A DNA stretch of 5,203 nucleotides from contig JBGTHQ010000016.1 in assembly GCA_041746135.1 (NCBI GenBank), positions 1 through 5,203 of the forward strand, given 5' to 3'. This document shows positions 1 to 5,203 of the stretch, piece by piece (positions within the stretch are counted from its first letter, which is position 1; every line of letters starts with the position of its first letter). The notes under the pieces were generated by a model. That model was not told the origin of the DNA. It saw only the letters and a list, made by a program, of their open reading frames with translations, and made no database searches. This stretch comes from Alg239-R122 sp041746135 (lineage in GTDB: Bacteria > Pseudomonadota > Alphaproteobacteria > Sphingomonadales > Sphingomonadaceae). The translations under genes were made by a program, and so were the position numbers.

Positions 1-472
1 ACGCCGCCACGATGCTGCCGCGCGGCCTGTCCTTATTGCCCAATATCTGTGCGCGTTGCCGTCGGCGCTCGCGGGTCAGCGGCATCGATTGGTCGAGATA
101 TCCGACCACAATGTCCGACGGGGCCACACCGTTATTGCCCAGAAACGTAGCGAGCGAGCGTTCGGCGTCTTCCAGACGGTGCATCCCCGCAGCAGCGGGC
201 GGCGCGTTTGCCAGTCGATACAGCGTGTTGCCGCGTCCCCGACCGCCACCGCGGCCGCCGCGCCGACGCTCACGCATCAGCGGCCGGCCAGCCTCGAGCC
301 GGTCGAGCGCATTGATCAAGCGGAATGCAGCACTGGCCGCGATCTGGTTTTCCGCTTGCTGCCGCTGCGCGCGGTATATCAGCGCACCGTTGATCAGCTG
401 TGCCAGCAACAGTGCGAGCGCGAGCGACAGCAGCAGTTGGCCGGCCAGGCTTTTGGGCCAGAGCCGGTTCAT
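1..472 (-). CDS. Sensor histidine kinase, N-terminal part (truncated by window edge)
   Basis: The first 157 codons of a protein that runs off the left edge; by position it is the partner kinase of the response regulator just upstream. The start ATG (470-472) overlaps the regulator's TGA stop as ATGA, which implies translational coupling. Residues 1-9 are short and basic (MNRLWPKSL). Residues about 11-33 form one hydrophobic helix (LLLSLALALLLAQLI), typical of the first membrane anchor of EnvZ-like kinases. The rest seen here should be the periplasmic sensor region. It contains an Arg/Gly-rich stretch at residues 67-81 and a second basic cluster (RERRRQR) at 134-140. The second membrane helix, HAMP, the phosphoacceptor His and the ATPase domain would lie outside the window, so the kinase call rests on context and N-terminal architecture. 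The inducing signal is unknown. Confidence 0.8.
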   Translation of the reverse strand, partial: MNRLWPKSLAGQLLLSLALALLLAQLINGALIYRAQRQQAENQIAASAAFRLINALDRLEAGRPLMRERRRGGRGGGRGRGNTLYRLANAPPAAAGMHRLEDAERSLATFLGNNGVAPSDIVVGYLDQSMPLTRERRRQRAQILGNKDRPRGSIVAA

Positions 473-1206
473 GGCTTATCGGCTGCGGCGATCGCGCGCA
501 CCTTTGCGGCCAGCATATAGCCGCCGCCCCATACCGTTCGGATTAGCTGCGGGTCCTTACTGTCGGCCTCGATTTTTTTGCGCAACCGGCTGATCTGGTT
601 GTCGATCGCGCGGTCGAACAGATTGGCCTCCCGGCCCTGCACCATGTCGAGCAACTGATCTCGACTGAGCACTTGTCCGGGATGCGTGGCAAATACGGTG
701 AGCAATTTATATTCGGCGGACGACACCGGCACGACGACATTTTCGGGATCGGTCAGCTGGTGCTTGACGGTGTCGAGCACCCAGCCGCCAAACTCATATC
801 CGGCCCTGTTCCCGTTCGTATCGCCGCGACCCGATTTGCCGATCCGCCGCAACACGGTCTTGATCCGCGCCACCAGTTCGCGCGGGTCGAACGGCTTGAC
901 GATATAATCGTCCGCGCCGATTTCCAGCCCGATGATCCGGTCAGTGGATTCGCCCTTGGCCGTCAGCATGATGACCGGCATGTCGGTCTGTTCGGAAATA
1001 TAACGGCACAGGCTGAGCCCGTCCTCGCCCGGCATCATGATGTCGAGCAGCGCCAGATCATATTTGGCGATGCGCATCAGGCTGCGCGCCTTGGCGGCAT
1101 TGTCGGCCTCGCTGACGCGCATACCCTGCCGCTCCAGATATTCGGCCAGAGGTTCGCGGATGGACGGCTCGTCATCGATCAGCAGGATGTGGGTCGGATC
1201 GTTCAT
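469..1206 (-). CDS. OmpR/PhoB-family response regulator (receiver plus winged-helix DNA-binding domain)
   Basis: A 245-residue transcriptional regulator of a two-component system. The receiver domain covers about residues 5-120: acidic pair D11-D12 (LLIDDEP), phosphoacceptor D55 (LLDIMMPGEDG), conserved T82 (MLTAKGE) and K104 (YIVKPFDPREL). A linker at about 121-137 (GKSGRGDTNGNRAG) leads to the winged-helix effector at about 138-236, with the family signatures SSAEYKLL, VLSRDQLLD, the recognition-helix region RAIDNQISRLRKKIE, and the wing IRTVWGGGYML. The frame stays open upstream to 1356, but the ATG at 1206 is preferred because receivers normally begin a few residues before the first beta strand, and the extension (Arg/Ala-rich) has no family character. 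No good Shine-Dalgarno precedes either ATG 1206 or in-frame ATG 1245. The overlapping downstream kinase is the probable phosphodonor. Regulator targets cannot be read from the sequence. The class is certain; orthology to a named regulator is not. Confidence 0.95.
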   Translation of the reverse strand: MNDPTHILLIDDEPSIREPLAEYLERQGMRVSEADNAAKARSLMRIAKYDLALLDIMMPGEDGLSLCRYISEQTDMPVIMLTAKGESTDRIIGLEIGADDYIVKPFDPRELVARIKTVLRRIGKSGRGDTNGNRAGYEFGGWVLDTVKHQLTDPENVVVPVSSAEYKLLTVFATHPGQVLSRDQLLDMVQGREANLFDRAIDNQISRLRKKIEADSKDPQLIRTVWGGGYMLAAKVRAIAAADKP

Positions 1207-1246
1207 TAGGACAGCATTCTGGCACACCGCACGCGGCTGTGTCATG

Positions 1247-1291
1247 AAAATAGCGAAATGCCGGTCCGCACGTCGAGCGCGCGCACCGGCA
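1247..1291 (-). terminator. Candidate rho-independent terminator after the EF-hand gene
   Basis: On the minus strand, 28 nt after the EF-hand stop, TGCCGGT (1285-1291) can pair with ACCGGCA (1259-1265). A C-C mismatch follows, then three more pairs (GCG/CGC) and a loop of about 11 nt. The stem is followed by a T-rich tract, TTTCGCTATTTT (1247-1258). The stem is modest and the T tract interrupted, so it may be leaky. If real, it separates the EF-hand transcript from the regulator-kinase pair. Confidence 0.4.
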
Positions 1292-1318
1292 GGTTCGTTT
1301 CTGACAGGGGCAGAGGGC

Positions 1319-1933
1319 CTATTGCGCGCGGGTGCCGCCACGGCGGCCTTCGCCACGTGTTTCTCGCGCGGCCTTGCGTTCTACGGCGTTCACTTGCCCG
1401 TCATTATTAGCATCCATTCGGTCGAAGCGCTGCATGGCGGCGGCGGTAAATTCGGCCTGGCTGATGCTGCCATTATTGTCGGTGTCGGCGCGCTGCATTC
1501 CGGCCATGCCGCCGCGCCCGCCATGCTTACCCTTCATGCCGCGATGTCCGCGCTTGCCGGCCTTGTCGCCACGCTGGGTCATCTCATCGGCGGACAGGCC
1601 GCCGCTTTTGTCAGTATCCATTCTGGCGAACCGCTGGGCGATGCGCTCGGCCTGTCCTGCCTGCATTTCGGTCAGCGAAACCTGGCCGTTGCCATTGGCA
1701 TCGACCTTGGTGAAGCGATGGGCCTTGCGGGCTTCGCGGTCGCTGGCGTCGAGTTTGCCATCGCGGTTCACGTCCATACGCGCGAAACGCTGCGCCAGCG
1801 ATGCCGACATTTCCGCTTTGGTCAGCACGCCGTCGCCATTTGCATCGGCCTTGGTGCGATCGCCGGGTGCCGCGATAGCGGCGCTGGCGGTCAGCGCGAT
1901 AGCGGCGATGGATGTCATGGTGATTTTCTTCAT
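1319..1933 (-). CDS. Secreted/periplasmic protein with six EF-hand calcium-binding loops
   Basis: A 204-residue exported protein likely to bind several Ca2+ ions outside the cytoplasm. An N-terminal signal peptide (MKK then a hydrophobic, Ala-rich stretch to about residue 22, ending AIAA before PGD) fits Sec export. Six 12-residue EF loops are visible: 30-41 (DANGDGVLTKAE), 54-65 (DVNRDGKLDASD), 78-89 (DANGNGQVSLTE), 106-117 (DTDKSGGLSADE), 150-161 (DTDNNGSISQAE) and 174-185 (DANNDGQVNAVE). All keep D at position 1, D or N at 3 and G at 6. Position 12 is E except in loop 2, where it is D. Loops 2, 4 and 6 are each preceded by QRFxRMD, which shows three duplicated EF-hand pairs. A polybasic Gly-rich linker (about 121-148) separates pairs two and three, and the C-terminus is also Arg/Gly-rich. 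AAGGAA at 1941-1946, 7 nt upstream, supports the start. It lies upstream of a two-component pair. Function could be calcium buffering, sensing or envelope binding; none is shown. Confidence 0.92.
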   Translation of the reverse strand: MKKITMTSIAAIALTASAAIAAPGDRTKADANGDGVLTKAEMSASLAQRFARMDVNRDGKLDASDREARKAHRFTKVDANGNGQVSLTEMQAGQAERIAQRFARMDTDKSGGLSADEMTQRGDKAGKRGHRGMKGKHGGRGGMAGMQRADTDNNGSISQAEFTAAAMQRFDRMDANNDGQVNAVERKAARETRGEGRRGGTRAQ

Positions 1934-1967
1934 ATCTCATTTCCTTATAGAGGTGGGAGCCGCCCGG

Positions 1968-2133
1968 TATGCGCGAGGGAGAGGGAAGAGCGACTCCTTA
2001 AAACCCTTATAGCTAACGGATGTCGCAGGAATTTGCCCGATATTGGCTAAATTGTCGCAAATTGTATCGGTAGTGTCCGAGCGTTCATATGCGCGAAAGG
2101 GCGAAGACCGGACGGCAGGGCTGTTATGCGCGA
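1968..2133 (-). repeat. Three copies of the 9-mer TCGCGCATA in the EF-hand leader
   Basis: The + strand word TATGCGCGA occurs exactly at 1968-1976, 2088-2096 and 2125-2133, all in the roughly 200-nt non-coding stretch between the EF-hand start and the tRNA. Start-to-start distances are 120 and 37 nt. The outer copy sits just after the tRNA 3' end and the inner one 34 nt before the EF-hand start codon. Near matches with 8 of 9 bases also occur in coding DNA (around 1115 and 3953), so part of this may be base composition. They could be operator half-sites or chance. Confidence 0.3.
2006..2059 (-). promoter_or_regulatory. Candidate promoter/operator region of the EF-hand gene
   Basis: On the minus strand an AT-richer patch contains two direct copies of TGCGACA (2053-2059 and 2021-2027), 32 nt apart start to start, about three helical turns. 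TATAAG (2006-2011) lies 9 nt further downstream and resembles a -10 element. It would give a transcription start near 1999 and a leader of about 65 nt. No good -35 lies 16-18 nt upstream of TATAAG; the position is partly taken by the proximal TGCGACA, as in activator-dependent promoters. This reading is an inference. Confidence 0.3.
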
Positions 2134-2140
2134 TAAAAGC

Positions 2141-2214
2141 TGGAGCGGGTAAGGGGAATCGAACCCCTCTAGCTAGCTTGGAAGGCTAGAGCATTACCAC
2201 TATGCTATACCCGC
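2141..2214 (-). tRNA. tRNA-Gly (anticodon UCC)
   Basis: The minus strand folds into a complete cloverleaf of 74 nt including the genomically encoded CCA (2141-2143). The acceptor stem GCGGGTA pairs perfectly with TACCCGC. The D arm is GCAT-AGTGGTA-ATGC. The anticodon arm is CTAGC-CTTCCAA-GCTAG with anticodon TCC at 2180-2182, which reads glycine codons GGA/GGG. A 4-nt variable loop follows, and the T arm is AGGGG-TTCGATT-CCCCT. The discriminator base is T (U), as in other bacterial tRNA-Gly. It lies between apt and the EF-hand gene on the same strand. No duplicated 3' end or integrase suggests use as an attachment site here. Confidence 0.97.
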
Positions 2215-2226
2215 TCGAGGATCGCG

Positions 2227-2255
2227 TGAGTCCTATTTTTGCGGCGATTTGTCAA
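2227..2255 (-). promoter_or_regulatory. Candidate promoter of the tRNA-Gly gene
   Basis: A perfect -35 hexamer TTGACA lies at 2250-2255 on the minus strand, 35 nt before the mature tRNA 5' end, the right distance for a tRNA promoter with a short leader. With a 17-nt spacer the -10 would be GACTCA (2227-2232), a poor match. TAGGAC at a 14-nt spacer is the only other TA-containing option. The -35 is convincing; the -10 is not. Confidence 0.4.
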
Positions 2256-2305
2256 GCGGGATTTGCCGGGTGGCTGTATGTAGGGCGCGCGGTGCATTGC
2301 ATGGG

Positions 2306-2325
2306 CCAAAACCGGCATTGTGCCG
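2306..2325 (-). terminator. Short hairpin immediately after apt, possible terminator
   Basis: On the minus strand CGGCA (2321-2325) and TGCCG (2313-2317) form a five-pair stem with a CAA loop, directly abutting the apt stop codon and followed by GTTTTGG. The stem is short and the T run only four long, so it may be a weak terminator or a 3'-end stabiliser. It is the best candidate for the end of the pet-apt transcript inside the window. Confidence 0.3.
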
Positions 2326-2874
2326 CTATTCGCTGGCGAACGCCATCAGGCTCTCGGTCGCAACCCCGGTAGCTTCCAATCGCGCGGCACCGCCCAGTGC
2401 GGGCAGGTCGATCACGAACAGCGCGCGGACGACGTGCGCGCCGGCACTGCGCAGCAGTTCGGCGGTGGCCAGCGCGGTGCCGCCGGTGGCGATCAGGTCG
2501 TCGACGATGAGGATGCGGTCACCCGTGCGAATATCCCCGGCAGAGATTTCCAGTCGGTCGGTGCCGTATTCGAGCTGGTAATCGATGCCGTGCGTGGCGA
2601 TCGGCAACTTGCCGGGTTTGCGCACCGGCAGGAAACCGATGCCAAGATGTGCGGCGACTGCGGCCCCGAATATAAAGCCGCGCGCTTCCATACCGGCGAT
2701 ATAGCGGGGTTGGTCGCCGCCGATACGCTCGGCCAGATGGGCAATGGTCGATGCCAATCCCGCGCCGTCCCCGATCAGCGGGGTGATGTCGCGGAACAGG
2801 ATGCCGGGCGACGGGAAATCCGGAACCGTGCGGACCAGATTTTCAAGAGCGGGGAGCGGAAGCTTACCCGGCAT
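2326..2874 (-). CDS. apt: Adenine phosphoribosyltransferase
   Basis: Cytosolic purine-salvage enzyme that converts adenine and 5-phosphoribosyl-1-pyrophosphate to AMP and pyrophosphate. The 182-residue product has the normal family length and all the expected blocks: VPDFPSPGILFRDITPL (17-33), the EARGF segment (63-67), RKPGKLP in the flexible catalytic loop (85-91), YQLEYGTDRLEI (99-110), and the PRPP-binding signature ILIVDDLIATGGTA (121-134) with its acidic pair D125-D126. The C-terminus is short, without extra domains. The start ATG at 2872-2874 puts about 15 residues before the VPDFPSPG block, usual for bacterial Apt. It lacks a clear Shine-Dalgarno (only CCGGA close to the start). It follows petC by 42 nt on the same strand with no obvious terminator between, so it is probably expressed from the pet operon. 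It shares no biochemical step with complex III. Identification is secure. Confidence 0.97.
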   Translation of the reverse strand: MPGKLPLPALENLVRTVPDFPSPGILFRDITPLIGDGAGLASTIAHLAERIGGDQPRYIAGMEARGFIFGAAVAAHLGIGFLPVRKPGKLPIATHGIDYQLEYGTDRLEISAGDIRTGDRILIVDDLIATGGTALATAELLRSAGAHVVRALFVIDLPALGGAARLEATGVATESLMAFASE

Positions 2875-2916
2875 TCCGGCTTGGTTTTCGCATATTCTTG
2901 CCAGTTGCGGGCCCTA

Positions 2917-3753
2917 TCAATGCTTCTTGTCGGCCCATACATTCCGATAGGCGAAATAGGCCAGCACCGTGAAGATCAGCAGGAACAGGACAACATACAT
3001 GCCGGTCTGCTTGCGTTTGACCAGCTTGGGCTCGGCCGTCCATGTCAGGAACGCGGCGACATCTTTCGACATCTGCTGAACCGAAGCCTTGGTGCCGTCA
3101 TCATAGCTGACTTGACCGGTGGTCGTCAGCGGCGGTGCCATGGCAAGATTGAGGTTGGCGAAATACGGATTGTAATGCGTCGTCGGGCTCGGCATCGAAT
3201 CCGGAAATTCCTCGGCCAGCGCCTTGGGCGGGTTCTGATATCCGGTGAGAAGCGAATAGACATAGGCGGATCCGTCATGGCGCGCCTTGGTCATCAGCGA
3301 AAGATCGGGTGGGATGGCGTTATTGTTGGCCGCGCGGGCCGCGACGTCATTGGGGTAAGCAAGCGGGAAGCGATCAGCGGGCAGGCCTTCACGTGTGGCG
3401 GCCTCGCCAGTATCGGGATCGACCGAAGGCACCTGAAAGCTGGCGGCAATCGCCTTGACCTGGCCTTCACTGAAGCCGATCGACTGCAAATCGCGGAAAG
3501 CGACCTGACGCAGCGAATGGCAGGCGGAACACACTTCCTTGTACACGCCATAGCCGCGCTGCAGTTGCTGTTTGTCCCACGTGCCGAAAACCCCGTCGCT
3601 GGCAAGGTGGAGTTCCTTGGGCTTTTTGTGGAACACATGCTCGGCCGTTTCCGCTGACGGATCGGTGATGTAGTTATAAGCACCGTAACCAAAGGAATAA
3701 ACCAGAAAGGCCGTGAAAAACAGGCCGATTAGCATACCGAAAAATCTGATCAT
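2917..3753 (-). CDS. petC: Cytochrome c1, haem c subunit of the cytochrome bc1 complex
   Basis: A 278-residue subunit of complex III that takes electrons from the Rieske centre and passes them to a soluble or membrane-bound cytochrome c at the periplasmic face. The haem c attachment motif CSACH is at residues 75-79, in the c1-typical context YKEVCSACHSL. The probable sixth ligand is M205 in LAMAPPL. Further c1 signatures are FRDL (86-89), PPDLSLM (148-154) and the NPYFANL segment (195-201). A C-terminal membrane helix at about 250-268 (GMYVVLFLLIFTVLAYFAY) is followed by a charged tail. The N-terminus has a hydrophobic stretch (about 3-23) that should drive export, but no canonical Ala-X-Ala cleavage site is apparent after it. 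The start ATG is preceded by AGGAAAG (3764-3770) at a 10-nt spacing. petB ends 32 nt upstream. Identification is firm; maturation of the N-terminus is uncertain. Confidence 0.97.
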   Translation of the reverse strand: MIRFFGMLIGLFFTAFLVYSFGYGAYNYITDPSAETAEHVFHKKPKELHLASDGVFGTWDKQQLQRGYGVYKEVCSACHSLRQVAFRDLQSIGFSEGQVKAIAASFQVPSVDPDTGEAATREGLPADRFPLAYPNDVAARAANNNAIPPDLSLMTKARHDGSAYVYSLLTGYQNPPKALAEEFPDSMPSPTTHYNPYFANLNLAMAPPLTTTGQVSYDDGTKASVQQMSKDVAAFLTWTAEPKLVKRKQTGMYVVLFLLIFTVLAYFAYRNVWADKKH

Positions 3754-3785
3754 TATATTAACGCTTTCCTATGTTTTCGGCTGTC

Positions 3786-5114
3786 TTATTCGGCGGGCTG
3801 CACGGCCGGGCCGGTATGGCGGTCGGGCGTGCCGTCAATGCCGATCGGCGCACCGCTTTCGGTCTCGCCCTTCAGCACCGCTTCAGTAATAGAAGCCGGC
3901 AACGGATCGGGCCGCTCGATCGACGAGATGATCGGCAGGATGATCAGGAAATGCGCGAAATAATAAGCCGAAGCCAGCTGGCTGATCATGACATAGGGCT
4001 CGTTCGCCGGTGCCCCGCCGCAATATCCCAGGATCAGGACGACGACGACAAAAACCCAGAAGAACGGACGGAACAGCGGGCGGTATTTGCCCGAACGCAC
4101 GGGCGACTTGTCGAGCCATGGCAGGAAGAACAGCAACAGGATCGAGGCGAACATCGCCAGCACGCCCAGCAGCTTGGCCGGAATGAAGAAAAAGTCGAAG
4201 GTAAAGGCACGCAGGATCGCATAGAACGGCCAGAAATACCATTCAGGCACAATATGCGCCGGGGTCGATAGCGGGTTGGCGGGAATATAATTGTCCGCAT
4301 GGCCCAGATAATTGGGCAAAAAGAACATGACGATCGCAAACAGTACCAGATAGACGCCCAGCCCGAACCCGTCCTTGGCGGTATAATAAGGGTGGAACGG
4401 CACAGTATCAGACTCGGTTTTGATCTCGACACCGGTCGGGTTGGACGATCCGGGAATATGCAGCGCCCAGATATGCAGAATGACGACTCCCGCGATCACG
4501 AACGGCAACAGATAGTGGAGCGAGAAAAAGCGGTTGAGCGCGGCATTGTCGGGCGCAAATCCGCCCAGCAGCCATTCCTGCAATGTCGGTCCGATCAACG
4601 GGATCGCCGAGAAAAGCCCGGTAATCACTTTCGCGCCCCAGAAGCTCATCTGGCCCCATGGCAGTACATAGCCCATAAATGCGGTCGCCATGGCGAGCAG
4701 ATAGATCGTCATGCCGAGCAGCCAGATCATCTCGCGCGGTGCTTTGTACGAGCTGAAGTACAGCCCGCGGAAAATATGGATGTAAATGACGATGAAGAAA
4801 AAGCTGGCACCGTTGGCGTGCATGTAGCGCATCATCCAGCCATAATTGACGTCGCGCATGATATGTTCGGTCGAATCGAACGCGACCAGCGCGTTCGGTG
4901 CGTAATGCATGGCGAGCACGATGCCCGAAATGATCTGCACCATCAGCGCGAAGCCGGCGAGCACGCCGAAATTCCAGAAATAGTTGAGGTTGCGCGGGAC
5001 GGGATAACCCGCGCCGACCGCGTTGTAGACGAGGCGCGGCAACGGCAGGCGCTGGTCGATCCACTGCATCGCCGGATTGGTGGGATTATATTGTTTCGCC
5101 CAGGGAAAACTCAT
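3786..5114 (-). CDS. petB: Cytochrome b, membrane core of the cytochrome bc1 complex
   Basis: A 442-residue integral membrane subunit that oxidises ubiquinol at the Qo site and reduces quinone at the Qi site through two b haems. Eight membrane helices are visible, roughly 48-70, 97-121, 130-152, 194-218, 248-268, 311-332, 350-365 and 378-399. The four haem-ligand histidines are present at canonical spacing: H99 and H113 in helix B, H200 and H214 in helix D. By homology H99/H200 hold bL and H113/H214 hold bH. The Qo-site PEWY motif is at 290-293 and the GYVLPWGQMSFWGA block at 148-161. Eight helices on one chain is the proteobacterial/mitochondrial b form, not the split b6/subunit IV type. The last 40 residues are a polar extension with no known domain. 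The start is supported by GAGGT (5123-5127) at an 8-nt spacing. It sits between petA and petC and is surely co-transcribed with them. Confidence 0.98.
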   Translation of the reverse strand: MSFPWAKQYNPTNPAMQWIDQRLPLPRLVYNAVGAGYPVPRNLNYFWNFGVLAGFALMVQIISGIVLAMHYAPNALVAFDSTEHIMRDVNYGWMMRYMHANGASFFFIVIYIHIFRGLYFSSYKAPREMIWLLGMTIYLLAMATAFMGYVLPWGQMSFWGAKVITGLFSAIPLIGPTLQEWLLGGFAPDNAALNRFFSLHYLLPFVIAGVVILHIWALHIPGSSNPTGVEIKTESDTVPFHPYYTAKDGFGLGVYLVLFAIVMFFLPNYLGHADNYIPANPLSTPAHIVPEWYFWPFYAILRAFTFDFFFIPAKLLGVLAMFASILLLFFLPWLDKSPVRSGKYRPLFRPFFWVFVVVVLILGYCGGAPANEPYVMISQLASAYYFAHFLIILPIISSIERPDPLPASITEAVLKGETESGAPIGIDGTPDRHTGPAVQPAE

Positions 5115-5122
5115 ATTCTTCT

Positions 5123-5127
5123 ACCTC
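5123..5127 (-). promoter_or_regulatory. petB ribosome-binding site overlapping the petA stop
   Basis: The minus strand reads TGAGGT, in which the petA stop TGA shares two bases with the GAGGT Shine-Dalgarno of petB. Ribosomes ending petA therefore stand on the petB initiation region, which suggests translational coupling of the Rieske protein and cytochrome b. Confidence 0.7.
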
Positions 5128-5203
5128 AACCGACTTTGACAACTGTATCGGAAATAAATTCCAGTTCGGGCACTTCCAGGTTCGTGGGTGCCGGCCCCTT
5201 GCG
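5126..5203 (-). CDS. petA: Rieske iron-sulfur subunit of the cytochrome bc1 complex, C-terminal end only
   Basis: The last 25 codons and TGA stop of a gene entering from the right edge. The visible peptide begins RKGPAPTNLEVPELEF and ends SDTVVKVG. It matches the C-terminal beta-strand region of Rieske proteins, where a GPAP-N-L-VP segment lies shortly after the second cluster-binding loop. The [2Fe-2S] ligands (the C-T-H and C-x-x-H loops) and the membrane anchor are outside the window. The stop lies 11 nt before the petB start and overlaps its ribosome-binding site. The Rieske protein shuttles electrons from quinol at the Qo site to cytochrome c1, so its place at the head of petB-petC is as expected. 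The fragment alone is short; position in the operon makes the call strong. Confidence 0.93.
   Translation of the reverse strand, partial: RKGPAPTNLEVPELEFISDTVVKVG

Noticed and set aside
469..1206. Response regulator as PetR, the regulator described near petABC in Rhodobacter
   Set aside because: It shares the OmpR class, but here it is separated from the pet genes by apt, a tRNA and the EF-hand gene. Nothing in the sequence supports orthology over other OmpR-family members.
1207..1356. N-terminal extension of the response regulator to an upstream ATG
   Set aside because: The 50 extra residues are Arg/Ala-rich with no domain, would overlap the end of the EF-hand gene, and push the receiver far from the N-terminus. 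ATG 1206 fits the family.
1037..2050. Open frame of 337 codons on the + strand opposite the EF-hand gene and the start of the regulator
   Set aside because: Its composition mirrors the repeated EF-hand codons on the other strand, and it crosses two genes and their intergenic region without any family motif.
2141..2214. tRNA-Gly as an integration site for a genomic island
   Set aside because: No integrase and no repeated copy of the tRNA 3' end is visible, and the flanking genes share the same character on both sides.
2320..3657. Long open frame of 445 codons on the + strand opposite apt and petC
   Set aside because: It lies wholly antisense to two secure, conserved genes, shows no recognisable domain, and is the kind of open frame that GC-rich codon bias produces.

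Overview
The window looks like a chromosomal segment of a GC-rich alphaproteobacterium, most likely Sphingomonadales (Sphingomonas, Sphingopyxis or a relative). This rests on the style of the cytochrome bc1 proteins, the petA-petB-petC-apt order, and the EF-hand secreted protein next to an OmpR-type two-component pair. The genus is an inference from remembered family resemblance, not from a search. Every gene I can support lies on the minus strand, so the biological reading order runs from high to low coordinates.

Right part (5203 to 2326): the last 25 codons of the Rieske iron-sulfur protein (petA) are followed by complete cytochrome b (petB), cytochrome c1 (petC) and adenine phosphoribosyltransferase (apt). 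The gaps are 11, 32 and 42 nt, with no obvious terminator between them, so this reads as one operon. The three pet genes encode the three catalytic subunits of the ubiquinol:cytochrome c oxidoreductase (complex III). apt is a purine-salvage enzyme that probably rides on the same transcript. A short hairpin directly after the apt stop may end or weaken that transcript.

Middle (2255 to 1934): a tRNA-Gly with anticodon UCC and an encoded CCA end, preceded by a TTGACA -35 element. About 200 nt of non-coding DNA then leads to the EF-hand gene. This leader holds two sets of short direct repeats that may be regulatory.

Left part (1933 to 1): a secreted protein with six EF-hand calcium-binding loops, a candidate terminator, an OmpR/PhoB-class response regulator, and the N-terminal third or so of its partner sensor kinase. 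The regulator and kinase overlap by ATGA. The kinase is cut by the window edge before its catalytic domains.

Most of the window is ordinary housekeeping. The part worth a second look is the left module: a multi-EF-hand periplasmic or secreted protein with a polybasic Gly-rich linker, beside a two-component system whose predicted periplasmic sensor domain carries an unusual Arg/Gly-rich tract. A calcium- or polyanion-responsive signalling unit is a reasonable hypothesis, but the sequence does not prove it. I saw no mobile elements, CRISPR arrays or other RNA genes. No gene-free stretch exceeds about 210 nt.
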